DNA of 64,000 nucleotides from Panicum virgatum (GCF_016808335.1 NC_053136.1:1532531-1596530), one strand, 5' to 3'. Positions 47,703 through 59,211 are shown, counted from the first letter of the stretch. The notes: generated by a model not told the origin, from the letters alone. Numbers and translations: made by a program.

Positions 47703-47900
47703 AGGCTGCAAAGTTTTATTTACGGTAAGTAATATCTCACCATCTCTCAATTGCATGGCACATCATGTAAATTACAGTGTCCGAGTTTCAGTACTAAAAA
47801 TAGAAACAAAGTATTGATTACAGATATTCTGATGCAACATCAAGAGGGAAATCTGCACTTGTTTTCTGTACTACAAGAAAAGGTGCACAAGAAATAGCTA
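47703..47900 (+). pseudogene. MER3/HFM1-type DNA helicase fragment (two exons)
   Basis: Exon 47703-47724 encodes RLQSFIY and is followed by a 99-bp GT-AG intron. The next exon from 47824 begins DILMQH and then, one base out of frame, RGKSALVFCTTRKGAQEIA. In MER3/HFM1 meiotic helicases these segments are adjacent (RLQ..IYDILMQ.SRGKSALVFCSTRKGAQE), motif IV of the SF2 helicase core. The shift is explained by loss of a single T in CAT(T)CAAGA near 47838. No other helicase exons were found within several kb, so it is an isolated, frameshifted relic of a gene that promotes meiotic crossovers when intact. Confidence 0.7.
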
Positions 47901-47999
47901 CAGTGCCTTTCACAAACTGGATATGGAATATTACTTTACTGGTGTGTCATCAATAATATCCCCTTGTTCTATACTTGTCACCTATACTAGGAATATATC

Positions 48000-48830
48000 T
48001 AAGAATTATTTACATGTAAATGCTTATGTTTCTTTCTGTACGAACTTAATTGTCAAATTGTGCTAGCCCAGGAGTACACTTTTCTATAGCATTTTTTGCT
48101 GCTAATAACACTCTCTCTACCCGTGGTCAAAAGAATTATGGCTAATAACATCAGCTGTTCATAAATCTTGCACCGACTATAAAGTACATTCTAATTATTT
48201 TTCTTAGTAGACTATTCTCTGTTGTATGAGCTTGAACTAGCCATCTTTAATAGTGTCCCTGTGTGCATTTGTTTTCTTCAGGTTCTTTTGAGGAATCGAG
48301 TGATAAGTAGAGGGAGCAAGCCAGTTGATGGATGACCAGTTATAATTTGTATTTCCTCCTAATTGTGATGATCATTTGCCAATACCACTGTATCATAATA
48401 GATATCGAGTTACTGGTGTTATTTATGTTATTGTGTCATTAGAACAAATTAGAGGAGCTTAAACGTTTTTAATATTGAATTTATAAGTTACTTTTTACGA
48501 CAAGCTGCTACGTATCATGTAGGAAACTTCAATGGAGACTCTTAAGTCTCATAATTAGGTTAACATTGTGCAGCCCTATTTCAGTTACATTGTTCCGCTC
48601 TTGTACCGAATATAGATCTTTTCACATGGGCAGCCTGTGTTGGTCCCTCATAACTGAGACCTTGTATGTTTTCATTGTATATAGTTTCTTAAAAGTATTT
48701 GTTGCAACTAAAATTTAGTATGGACATTTTTTTTCAGCAACATAGTTTTTCTAACACGTGCACTCTACTAGTCTTCCTAACTCTAAAAAAAATGAATCTT
48801 CCTCGATCTCAAAAAAAAAAGAGAACAAAT
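48000..48830. other. No supported gene
   Basis: AT-rich. A short open stretch after CTTCAG at 48286 (VLLRNRVISRGSKPVDG, then stop) might be a terminal exon of something, but nothing connects to it. Confidence 0.35.
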
Positions 48831-49718
48831 GAATCTTCCCAGTACATTCATAAAGTGCAAAGCCCGTTGCAAGAGATCCCAAAAGCTTCTCAAAGATGAG
48901 GCTCGAATCTGCTTCAGTCGTGGGTATGATCAGGCTGTGCTCTTTTATCCACTGCTTAATTATCTGCAAGAAGTGGGTAGCAAGCTGATATATAACTTTA
49001 ACTGAAGCACAAAGCAGAAAACCGTTGCACCCGGAGTTGCAGATATGCTGTTGAATGGGCCTTAAGCCCTTAACCTTGTAATCTTGTATGGTTGTACCTT
49101 ACAGTACTTTACACCCCAAAAGTTTTCGCATCTAAACAGGGCCTTAACCTTGTAATCTTGCATGGTTGTACCTAAGGGCATACCATTAGATATGATATCG
49201 GGACAACATGCAGCAGCTAACATCCTTTTGGTAATTTTTTCTATCAGTAGAAGATAAAAACTATGCTCCATTTCATTCTAGGTACAGCCTACTATGATTC
49301 ATTCAATTGGTGTTAACTTATCCAGATCCAAAAAGACATTCAAAAACATAACATATGTTTGTTTACATCAAGGCACTACATGACCATTGAAAGGAAAGCT
49401 TGGTACATAGCCGTAAAAGAGCTTGTGCCATTTCTACCTGTAATAAATACTCAAGCTGCAAAAAAAAAAAAAATTCTAGACATCTCTTTCTTACATTTCA
49501 TGTGTCAGAAAACAACATGAAGCTGAGAATTTCTCAGCAATTGGAAGCCGCTTTGGAGTTCCCAAAGATTTTATAGCGTGAATTCAAATGCATCTGCAGA
49601 TATTCACGGTATCACAACAAACTGAGCCTGACAATGTTTCACTAAATGAAGGGTGAAGAAAGTACCAGCAGCAAGTAAACTGGCGTATACTCTACTTGCA
49701 AGTTGAGTAACTGAGTGA
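48830..49718. repeat. Segmental duplicate C, 3' flank of the PPR gene
   Basis: It matches parts of 32540-32620 (CAAGAGATCCCAAAxCTTCTC, GAAGCACAAAGCAGAAAA) and 42240-43180. The CCTTGTAATCTTG..TGGTTGTACC sentence occurs twice within this copy (49073-49098 and 49145-49170), so it also contains a local duplication. Confidence 0.75.
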
Positions 49719-50885
49719 TCATGACTTCATCTTGCGCAGCCACTTGAGTGAGTTCTCAAGCTCAGTATATGCCGTCACCTCTGTGATGCTCTTAGTCTGA
49801 ATGGCATAATCAAACACCTCGTAAGCGTCTGCAACGCTGCCCGATCGACACAATGCCCTGACAAAGGTGGCATACGCCGGCGCGTCCATCTTCATCCCAG
49901 CCGCTACCATGAACTTGTACACCTCGACGGCCTTGTCCATCTTCTTGTTCTTGCAGAGACCCATGAGCAGCGTGTTGTAGGTGCGCTCATTGGGCTGGCA
50001 CCCCTTGGCCTCCATCTCCTCGAGCAATTTAAGCGCCCCGAGCGCATCGCCCTGGACGCACATCCCGTTCATGAGCGAGGTGTAGGTGATGACGTCCGGG
50101 AAGTGCCCCTGCGCGGCCATGGTGTCGAGGAAGGTCCTGGCCTTGGCGACCATCCCCGCGCGCGCGAGCGCGTAGACGAGCGTGTTGTAGGTGACGAGGT
50201 CGGGCTGGACGCCGTCGCGCTCCATCCGGCGGAGCACCGCGAGGGCGCCGGCGGGGTCGGATGCCGCGACGTGCGCCTTCATGAGCGCGTTGTAGACGTG
50301 CGCGTCGGCGCGGACGCCGTGGCCGGCGAGGACCGGGAGGAGGCGGGAGATCTCGCGCGGGTCGCCGCGGCGGCAGACGGCGTCGGCGAGCGCGAGCAGC
50401 GCCCCGCGCGGGGCCGTCGAGGACGCGGGGTCTCCGTCGGGAGGGGCCGGGTGCAGCTTGCCCAGCAGGTCCCGCGCGGCGGCGACGGAGCGGCGGGCGG
50501 CGAGGCGGCGGAGGAGGAGCGCGAGGGAGTGGGTCGGGAGCGGGACCGCGGGGGGCGCCTCGAGGGCCAGGGACACCGCCGCGTCGATGTCGGCGTCCGC
50601 CGCGGCGCGGATGGCGGCGGCGAGGTCGGCGGGGGTCCGGATGGGCTTCCGCCCCTCGCCCTCGCCATCCCCCTGCGCGCCAGGGAGCGCGGCGTCGGTG
50701 GCAAGGGCCTCCGGGGCTTCGGGGCCCCTGTGGCGCTTGCGGTGGGGTTTAGCGGGGTTGGTGCCGCGGCGCGCGGGCGGGGGAGCGGAGGTGGAAGCGT
50801 CGTGGGGTTTGGGTTTGGGTTTGGGGACGAGGGCGACGGGGAGCTTGGCTGCTGCGGCGCGCATGGCGTGCGGCACCTTCCCCAT
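49719..50885 (-). CDS. P-type pentatricopeptide repeat protein, 388 aa, intronless
   Basis: Open frame on the minus strand. I prefer the ATG at 50885 (MGKVPHAMRAAAAKLPVALV) to the in-frame one at 51020, because the extra 45 residues lie in poorly conserved sequence and PPR homologues begin MGK-like. The N-terminal third is Ala/Pro-rich and probably contains an organelle transit peptide. The C-terminal half has at least five 35-residue PPR motifs with YNxL and DxxT/NxxT joints: HVYNALMKAHVAASDPAGA, VTYNTLVYALARAGMVAKA, ITYTSLMNGMCVQGDALGA, RTYNTLLMGLCKNKKMDKA, PAYATFVRALCRSGSVADA. There is no E, E+ or DYW tail, so a role in organelle RNA stability, splicing or translation is more likely than editing. 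It resembles the Arabidopsis protein I recall as At2g17670. It is divergent from the aminoalcoholphosphotransferase gene, with about 1.5 kb between starts. Confidence 0.9.
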   Translation of the reverse strand: MGKVPHAMRAAAAKLPVALVPKPKPKPHDASTSAPPPARRGTNPAKPHRKRHRGPEAPEALATDAALPGAQGDGEGEGRKPIRTPADLAAAIRAAADADIDAAVSLALEAPPAVPLPTHSLALLLRRLAARRSVAAARDLLGKLHPAPPDGDPASSTAPRGALLALADAVCRRGDPREISRLLPVLAGHGVRADAHVYNALMKAHVAASDPAGALAVLRRMERDGVQPDLVTYNTLVYALARAGMVAKARTFLDTMAAQGHFPDVITYTSLMNGMCVQGDALGALKLLEEMEAKGCQPNERTYNTLLMGLCKNKKMDKAVEVYKFMVAAGMKMDAPAYATFVRALCRSGSVADAYEVFDYAIQTKSITEVTAYTELENSLKWLRKMKS

Positions 50886-51061
50886 CCTCCGGCGGCGGCG
50901 AGGGAGGGAGGGATTCGGGCGGCGGTGACAGCCGCAGTGGAAAAGTGGAGACTGACCTTGTGGTGTGGGCTGATGATGATGCGGAAGGCCCAGTTTGAGG
51001 AAAGTTGTTGGGCTTGTCATCGTACAGGCCTTCTGGGCCTCTGCTTCTCTTGGGCTGTAAA

Positions 51062-51221
51062 ATTGAGGTGCTTCACAAATTGTTCAGGATAAGACTCCGC
51101 GCAAAGAAAACTTGCACATAAAAAAAAACTCTCAAAATTAAAAGGCACTTTGTTGAGCATTGAGGTGCTTCAAAAATTGCTCAGGATAAAATTCCGCGTA
51201 AAGAAAACCTCCGCATAAAAG
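51062..51221. repeat. Direct repeat, 60 bp x 2
   Basis: TTGAGGTGCTTCACAAATTG and the following TTCAGGATAAGACTCCGCG at 51062 recur at 51159 (AAAAATTGCTCAGGATAAAATTCCGCG). They lie in the region between the PPR and aminoalcoholphosphotransferase starts. Confidence 0.75.
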
Positions 51222-52375
51222 ATCTTAAAATAAAATTGGTCCAGATTTTCTTCCAGAGGGAATAAAAGGGGTACTGACTGGGGTAAGCATTGCACTCGCT
51301 GACGTTTACCAGCGCACAAAGTTTTTTTTTTCAACACTTGGAACGTCATCCATCTTAGCCAAAGGATTGCCCAACCACTCAACATCCCTGCTGCACCAGT
51401 TCCTCGCTACACCACAAGACAAACCAGAAGCAAGTTCCTTTCAAAAAAAAACAGAAGCAAGTCAGCATAGCACGCGTTGACGGCGGTCAGAGTCTGGAGC
51501 TGGTTGGGAAAAGCCCAGCCCAGCCCAATTTTTTTTGTTATAAAAAAAAAGTGCCGGGAGCAGCAGAGGTGCGCCCGTACCCCGGTCTCGTCTCTGACAG
51601 CGTGGCATAAAAAATCCGACCCACTAGGGAAAGAGGAGGCAGGGCAGGCAAGTGGGAGCCAATAGAAAACAGCCCAGCTCACCTGTCATCTCGATCCATG
51701 CTACTCCTAGCTGCTGCGACCTGCCATTGGCTCTGGCTGGCCCTGTCTGTCCGTGGACGAGTCGTCGCCGCCTGCCGTCCACGCGACGCCGGCTCACTAG
51801 CCACTGGCGGCAGACATCGCTGCCTCGTACTGTATTTCTTATCACGATGCCTACCAAATACAGTGCTCTTCCCGTACTTCTTATCATATCTTGTCTTCTA
51901 TAGTGAGAAATTATTTTATTAAATTTCCTTAAAAAGCTTTGTCGAAGATGCGGGATTTGCCAACTTTTCTCGTATTATTATTCTTTTAATATTTTTTAGC
52001 CCAATATGGAAATGGAATCGAATCCTGGCCACACGCCCACACGTGATTGGCGCCTGGGACACGAAATACGTTGGACCCGGAGGGGCGGATCGCAAAAGCG
52101 CGCGGCCCCCTCCCTCCCCACCCTTCGTTTTCTCCTCCCTGGCCGTCCCGGCGCCGGCGGCCACCACCGCCCCCACCTAGATCCCCTGCCCTGGTCTCGT
52201 CATTAAAATTTCCTCCTCACCCAATCGCGTCGCGGCCCGCCAGCACAAATACCTCCTCCCACGCTCGGCTCCCTCCGCTCATTCCCTCCCCTCCCCTCCC
52301 CCCGCCGCCGCCTCCTTCCTCCATAAAGGAGGCTGCGGATTTCGATTTGGGAATTGCTGCGCGCTCCCTAGGGAG
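51222..52375. other. Intergenic and 5' region of the aminoalcoholphosphotransferase gene
   Basis: AT-rich to about 52020, then pyrimidine-rich CCTCC-type sequence up to the ATG at 52376, as in many grass 5' UTRs. No distinct element was identified. Confidence 0.5.
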
Positions 52376-55300
52376 ATGGGTTACATTGGCCACCACGGCG
52401 TGGCGACTCTGCGCCGCTACAAGTACAGCGGCGTCGACCACTCGCTCGTCGCCAAGTACATCCTCCAGCCCTTCTGGTCCCGATTCGTCAACGTCTTCCC
52501 GCTATGGTTCCCGTAAGCGCCGACTGCCACCCCCCCCCCCCTCTCATCTCCTCTCTTCGTTTCTACCCTCGCTCCAGCTCTCTCCTGTGCTCAATGCGTG
52601 ATGCGAGGGACTGCCTCTGCTAGAATGTAAGCTCAACTTGCTATCGGACCAAGAGAGCATCTTGCCCTTCTGTTTCCGACTGGCTACAAGCGCAATTTGG
52701 TTCTGATTCATTGCTTCATCCGACATCTTCACTTGTGACATATGTCATGTACTCATGTGTGTGGCATGTCATGGCATTTTTGTGATCTGGGTAATTTCAG
52801 TTTAGATGGGGGCACTGATGTTTATGTTCCCTAGAGCGGAGTGCCGTAGTCCCAAGATTCGGCACAAGGAATCATCTTTAGCTTTGGTAAGCATCTTGCG
52901 ATGCAGGGGCTGCATACAGCGAGAAAGCAGCAACTTTTCCTCAGTGGTTCCTTCTTGCAAAGCTGAAAAAAGACTGTTTTCAATATATTCCACAGCCTGG
53001 TTCCTGATTAGTTTATGAAACATGCCTTCAATGTGGCATATGAGGATTATGATCCGTGCCTTTAAACTGGCCATTTTTAATTTATTTACATAGGAGCAAG
53101 CAATTAAAGTCTTGTCATTCTTTGGTTTTATTTTATCCTGTGATCTCAATAAAATTTATCCTGTTTTCTGTTACTTAGCTGCAAAGTATGTCACTCTACA
53201 TGCTAGTGCTCGCGCACTTCAACTTACATCCATCTTTTTCTAAGTTATATGCATTGAGTGCTAACCTTCTTTGTTGTTATTATTTTGGGGTATCCATGTT
53301 GGGATGATCTGCAGACCAAACATGGTGAGAATTCAATTCACGTGCCGTTACTATAAGCTATGCTGCTTTTGTTGAAGTCCTGAGAGAACATTTGCTTTTT
53401 TCTTTCTTTCCAGATTACACTGACAGGTTTCATGTTTCTGTTGACATCGGCATTCCTTGGCTTTGTAAGTGTCCTATGGCAGTAAAGTTGTCAATACATA
53501 TGATATTGTATTGTTCTGACATATATATGTGACAGTTTCTTTCTTCTTGGTCACGGTACCAATAATCCAGTAACATATTGAGCCTTATTACCGTTTCCAT
53601 TTTACCTGCAGTTATATTCACCTCATCTAGATACAGCACCGCCCAGATGGGTTCACCTTGCTCATGGATTGCTTCTATTCCTTTATCAGGTTCGTCAAAC
53701 TTTATATGCTCACCCAAATATGCATTTCTTTACTACTGTGTACTCCCTCTGTCCTAGAATGTAGCTACTTTAGGTTTGTCCTAAGTCAAACATTGCTATC
53801 TTTGACCAACAACATATCTACAAATAGTTTATTTTAGATATAAAAAATATATGTTGTCATAGTTGATTTTACGATGAATCTCTTAGCATCATTTTTATGT
53901 TGCCAATCATTATATTTTTTTTGTTATTCATGGTCAGAGTTAAAAATATTTGACTTAGGACAAACCTAAACGTAGACATATTCTAGGATGGAGTACCATA
54001 TACTTATTTGCAGTGTAACATAAGTCTGTCATTCAGCTAGCACTCTAATTTTTCAATCATACTTATAGCATTTTTTAAATTTCAAGGTATCCATTGACAC
54101 ATGGTATCTGGGTTTTGTAATCATTTTGTGTATCTTTCTGAAATCAAATGGGTCTTCCTGTTTTCCTGGGATTTAAAGTTTCAGAGTTTTTATGAAGATA
54201 TCATGTCAAACCTTCGATTATTTTAGTTTACATGGAATGATACTGATGCAGACTTTTGATGCTGTGGATGGAAAACAAGCAAGGCGTACCAACTCATCAA
54301 GTCCTTTGGGCGAGCTTTTTGACCATGGTAATTTCCACTTGAAACTTAAGTTGATGGATTCAGTTTTAGGAAAGTTACCATATGGTGCTGATAAGTTTGT
54401 AACCGGTGCAGGATGTGACGCGCTTGCCTGTGCTGTAAGGCCACCTGCCAGCCTCCTTTCAAGTCCAATGATTCTGAAATTGTTGTGACCTGATTATTTT
54501 ATTTTATCCATTAGTTTGAGTCTTTGGCGTTTGGAAGCACGGCAATGTGTGGAAAGGCTACCTTCTGGTTTTGGGTCATTTCAGCTGTCCCATTTTACTT
54601 TGCAACCTGGGAGCAGTGAGTTCTTGTGTTCTTTCCCAGTGGTTATAGGTTTACATCCTACAATCTACATTCTTGCGTAATTGGCATTTCATAGATTAAT
54701 GTCTTGCACATGACTGCAAGACTATTGGAGGCTTTCTAATTTTCAAAAGCTGAACACTTTTTCTTTCACCTGTATAGACCTTAAAACTTGACGTCTTACA
54801 TTTCTTCTAGTAGCTCATTATGGATGATTTGGTCTTGTACACAATACATGTTATAATGTGGGAAGTGCTTCAATGCTTTTGGAAAGTGAAGATACTTGTG
54901 TAATTAAAAACGGGGATATATTGCACCTACCCACTACCCTACTGAGATTTGCACAATTTGGTTTCTGTAGGTGCAAAGCACTGCACTTTCATGTTTCATA
55001 AGTACATACTTTTTGTTGTTTATCATGGTGCCTTCTTTTCTAATTTTTATTGCAATGGTTCTTGTTTTATCCTGTAATTCACACTTCATTGTTTTGTGCA
55101 GCTTTTTTACGAATACACTTATTCTTCCTATAGTCAATGGACCAACTGAAGGCCTTATGCTGATCTACTTGTGCCATTTTTTCACCTTTTTCGCAGGTAT
55201 TAAACTTATTTTTTTGAAAGAAGTATTAAGCTTATTTAAACCATCAATTTTCAGGCTTACCAGGTCTCTGTGGAACTTTTGAATTTTTTTTGTTCCTCTG

Positions 55301-57541
55301 CTAATTCATTGTGCATATGTATGAGGCCTTTACTTAAAGCCATATGGTTAGTGGTGCTGATAGCTCATCTTTCTTTTTGTAGGAGCTGAGTGGTGGGCAC
55401 ATGATTTCCAGAAGTCAATGCCCCTACTGGGTTGGGTGCCTCTTATTCCTGGTACATATGCTGCTGCGTTTATGTTTTCTTTTACATTTATTTTTATATA
55501 TTCGTATGATCATCAAATTTCTTTAATTTTAGCGCTATCTATATCACCTATTTCTGATTTTTATTCCTGTTAATACTCTATGAAAACATCATTGCGAAGT
55601 CGGAAAATAAAATGGCATTCCCTATACTGAAGTTCACTTCTCATTTCTTCTTTCCCCAGAAATCCCTGTGTATGACATCGTGCTGTGCCTTATGATTGCT
55701 TTTGCTGTAATCCCAACAATTGGATCTAAGTAAGTTCCGTGTTACAACATGTATTATTTTCTAGTGGTATTTGTGGTGTCTGATGTTCTATATTGTTTCT
55801 TTTGTATATTATATGACCCTGTAATCTTCTCTTTAAAGCCTCTAAAATTACATTCAATGCTATATTATTTGTCAATCTGAAGTCCAAAGAAATAATAAGC
55901 TTGTTTGAATTGTAGATAATATTGCTTCATGTGTAAGAAAATTAATTCATCTTTTCAATAAAAAAGGAATAGTTTATCTTCAATTGATATCTGTCCATGA
56001 AGCAAAACTACTAGAGAGTGATAGTGAAGTTACAGTTGCAAATTGGACCACCTGATGGGAACATGGAACAGTATAGTGCTAGATCTAGTTAGTGTTGCAA
56101 GTGGAGCAATTGATGCTCTTTTAGCTGAGACATGTTTCTGCACAATATCTGAGTTGAACAAGTACCTCATTTACTTAATGTTTTAGCTATTTATAATTTT
56201 GAATTGATCGAACATTGGAAATGCAATTATGGTCTACTAAGTTAATATTGGCATTGCAACTGTACAGCATTCACAATGTATACAAAGTTGTTGCAGCAAG
56301 AAAAGGAAGCATGGTGCGGGCACTAGCTATGGTAATCTCTAAATTTACCCGTTTTAGTCTACTGTTATGATTCTCCTTTCTTCATCTGATATTCTTCATT
56401 TGTGTCAGATCTTTCCTTTTGGTTTGCTCTTGGCTGGAGTTCTTGTGTGGTAAAGCTGTTGAAACCTTTCCTTGCTTTATGTATATGAAATTAAGCAACA
56501 CTCGTGACTCGACCTAGAAATTTGAGCTTAGCAAGCTAAGCTGGCGGTCTAGGTGAAGCTTCTAGTATATCACTTAACAATTTCATCTTATGCAGGTCCT
56601 ATCTGTCTCCTTCAGATATAATGAGAAATCAGCCACATCTACTAATTATTGGAACTGGTTTTGCCTTTGGCTTTCTTGTGGTAAGGCTTTTTTGCTGATT
56701 TTTACGACCAATGCCTTGTTTATCTGTCCATTTCTGTGCTTATTTTTGTACCTGCCCAATTATAAATGACATTTTTCATGTTTAAATCTTAAAGCATTGT
56801 CTCTTCTTATTTCTTTTGCTGTAATAACCGCCCTGTTTCAAATACAGTAGTACAGTGTAAATAGATGGACATTACCTGATATCTGTTTATTATTCCACAG
56901 GGAAGACTGATTCTGGCTCACTTATGTGATGAACCGAAAGGTCTGAAAACAGGGATGTGCATGGTACTTGCTTGGAAAGCCCAATAATTCTTTGTTCTCT
57001 TTTACACCATACTCATATCTGCCCTATGCTAGCGTGCTAAAACATTGTGCTATTCTTTTACAGTCTCTTGCATATTTTCCATTTGCAATCGCAAATGCTC
57101 TGACTGCCCAGCTTGATGATGGGTTTGTGTCTAGCTACCGTTTTCTGTTATCATGTTTGTAATAATTTCCTGTCTCAACTGATTTTTTGGTCTTTGATTG
57201 TTTCAGAAATCCTCTTGTTGATGAGCAACTAGTTCTCTTAATGTACTGCTTATTTACAGGTACTGCATTATTCTCACAACTTATCTTTTCAGTAACAAGC
57301 TACACTTGTGTGCTAAAGTACTAAGTTGATCATTTCACTATTTTGTTCAATCTTGGCAGTGGCACTGTACATGCATTTTGCAACATCTGTTATTCATGAG
57401 ATCACCAACGCGCTTGGGATCCACTGCTTCAGGTTTGTGCATCAGTTGATTGCCTTGCCACCATCTTCTTTTCCACCTGTTTTCATTAGTCAGTTGAAAC
57501 AAATTTTGTCTTGTGACAGGATCACTAGGAAAAAGGCATAA
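52376..57541 (+). CDS. AAPT1: Aminoalcoholphosphotransferase (CDP-ethanolamine/CDP-choline:diacylglycerol), 18 exons, 389 aa
   Basis: Integral ER membrane enzyme that transfers phosphoethanolamine or phosphocholine from its CDP form to diacylglycerol, the last step of the Kennedy pathway. Exons: 52376-52512, 53315-53324, 53414-53464, 53612-53689, 54252-54327, 54412-54434, 54515-54615, 55102-55196, 55383-55451, 55660-55729, 56268-56331, 56409-56449, 56596-56680, 56901-56963, 57064-57122, 57207-57259, 57360-57432, 57520-57541. All join in frame. The CDP-alcohol phosphotransferase motif D98-G99-x2-A102-R103-x8-G112-x3-D116-x3-D120 is complete, and the rest is membrane helices. The length equals Arabidopsis AAPT1 (389 aa). 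The C-terminus FRITRKKA is family-typical. No broken residues are seen, so it should be functional. The numeral in the symbol is a family label, not proof of orthology. Confidence 0.96.
53315..53324 (+). other. 10-nt micro-exon of the aminoalcoholphosphotransferase gene
   Basis: ACCAAACATG between CTGCAG and GTGAGA. It is needed to restore the PPNM codons that lead into the next exon (PNMITLTGF in the family). Without it the frame breaks between exons 1 and 3. Confidence 0.88.
53743..53993 (+). mobile_element. Stowaway MITE, 251 bp, in intron 4 of the aminoalcoholphosphotransferase gene
   Basis: Starts CTCCCTCTGTCCTAGAATG and ends with the inverse, GAATATGTCTACG..CTAGGATGGAG. It is flanked by TA (53741-53742 and 53994-53995). 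The TTTAGGTTTGTCCTAAGTCAA ends pair closely. Confidence 0.9.
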
Positions 57542-58010
57542 TTCACATCCACGAGCATTGGTGTTCCCCTGGATTGTAATATATCACAAGTGGTGCCTGC
57601 CAGACAAGAAAATATCCTTATTTATCTCCATTACATCTGCCATTACGGGGATGGTGGCCCCCTGAAATTCACATGAGCATGATGAACCTGCAGACAGACA
57701 AACGAGAAAGCCGTGCATTTTTGAAACATTTAGTAATATTATGTTGTATATTACTTACCTTGAGCATGTGCCCATGTAATGCTCGATCTGCGAGAATTTT
57801 GAGGGATTTAATTATTGGTAGATGCTGCCTCTGCCCTGATATATGTCAATTGTAAGAATCGGTCAGTGTTGTTAAAGGTATTAGGGCTTGTTTGGTTGGA
57901 GGCCTGAGCCAGGTAGCTGCTCCCAGGCAGCAATCTAAGCCCTAGGCTGGTGAAATCGACGGCCTGGAGATGCTGCCGACCAGGCAGCAAATGGCAGGCT
58001 CAAACCAAAC
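57542..58010 (+). other. 3' UTR and flank of the aminoalcoholphosphotransferase gene
   Basis: Non-coding. The small MITE at 57884-58016 lies at its downstream edge. Confidence 0.5.
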
Positions 58011-58016
58011 ATGCCC
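57884..58016. mobile_element. Small MITE, 133 bp
   Basis: Left end GGGCTTGTTTGGTTGGAG and right end (inverted) GGGCATGTTTGGTTTGAG are inverted repeats with TA on both sides. The interior is a nearly self-complementary GC-rich stretch (GGCAGCAATCTAAGCC). Confidence 0.7.
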
Positions 58017-58019
58017 TAA

Positions 58020-58730
58020 TGATGCCAAACAATGATGCAGGAGTATTCCAATATTTAATTTATAATGATGCCAATTCATGCATGGATGGATAAGCCAATT
58101 CGTGCTATAATGCCTCGATTTAGCTGAAGCCGAGTGATGCCTAGAAAATAACATGGACCTAGGAGGTAAGGGGAAGCAGATGATCATGCATAGAGTTTTC
58201 ATGATTCTCCAATATATCTATAGAATTCCTCATTGTATACTTGCTCGCAAATTAATTAGCCCCATCCTCCCCCATTATTATTTTGGGTACCAAACAAAAA
58301 TAAATTGAACTACTTGCAAGTCAAAATCTCACACATGCATCAACCGGTGCTGGCCAGAGGAAGTATTAATTGGCACAACTACTAATACACTAGTAATAAT
58401 CGAATGGCAAAATATAATGGTATCCGTTACATCAAGGAGCTAGCCTGTGAGGAAGGAAATAGTCAATTCAGCCTATAAATTAATAGCGGGAGTAAATAGT
58501 ATAATTAAGGAGATTCTTTTTTTGAACAAATAATTTAAGGAGATTATAATCTCTATGCAAGTATGTACATCAATGGCATCCACAGACATTGATGTACTAC
58601 CTTTATTTCTTCAAAATAAAACAGTAAGTGCGGTTATAGTCTGACCACACACACCTGGACGAGTTTTTGCGCATATTTAATTTTGGATTAATGAACGGAG
58701 GTTACACATATCTGGAATCTACGACCAGCA
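58020..58730. other. Intergenic, no supported gene
   Basis: AT-rich. A thirteen-base run AAGGAGATTATAATC appears in it. No domain. Confidence 0.45.
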
Positions 58731-58734
58731 CACT

Positions 58735-58741
58735 TATATAA
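58735..58741 (+). promoter_or_regulatory. TATA box of the cysteine-rich peptide gene
   Basis: TATATAA, 70 bp before the ATG at 58811. The CACTTATATAAGG context is a strong plant TATA match. Confidence 0.7.
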
Positions 58742-58810
58742 GGATGACTACGGTAGCTAGACAGAACATCATCGATCCGTCCTGCACATACTCATCCGAT
58801 CGATCCAGCA

Positions 58811-59211
58811 ATGGAGATGGTGATGAAGCTGCGCGGCGCGAGGAGGAAGACGACGCTGATCCTCCTGCTCACCTTCACCCTCATCGCATCACGTAAGTTC
58901 GCTCTCTGTATCCGCAGCTGTATCCTCATTCCACGACGACTAACCTGAAGCAACAAACAAATTCCTCCATGGAAATGAATGCATAACACACGATGGATGC
59001 AGGGGAGGAGGCCGGCATGGTGGCGGGAGAGACAGAAGACGCTTGCGTCGAGGGCAAGGACGCGTCGCCGAACACCAAGTGCTTTGTGAGTTGCTTCAGC
59101 CCGGGCAAGTGCAACGACTGCTGCAAGAACTCGGGCTTCGTCCGCGGCAAGTGCTCTAACTTGGCCTGCTACTGCTGCAACAAACCGGAAGAGAAGCTCA
59201 CACTCACCTGA
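58811..59211 (+). CDS. Secreted cysteine-rich peptide (defensin-like), two exons, 96 aa
   Basis: Exon 1 (58811-58892) encodes MEMVMKLRGARRK and a hydrophobic LILLLTFTLIAS, a clear signal peptide. Exon 2 (59003-59211) completes a codon and encodes a mature peptide of about 68 residues. The mature part has ten cysteines: DAC, KC, SC, KC, DCC, KC, AC, YCC. The positions suggest the plant cysteine-rich (DEFL-like) antimicrobial or signalling class, in which the intron commonly splits the signal peptide from the mature domain. Ten rather than eight cysteines, and the spacing, prevent an assignment to a named subgroup. It is probably defence- or reproduction-related, by family inference only. Confidence 0.78.

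Noticed and set aside
50103..51092. 329-codon + strand frame over the PPR gene
   Set aside because: Shadow of the PPR coding sequence; Gly/Arg/Glu-rich with no domain.
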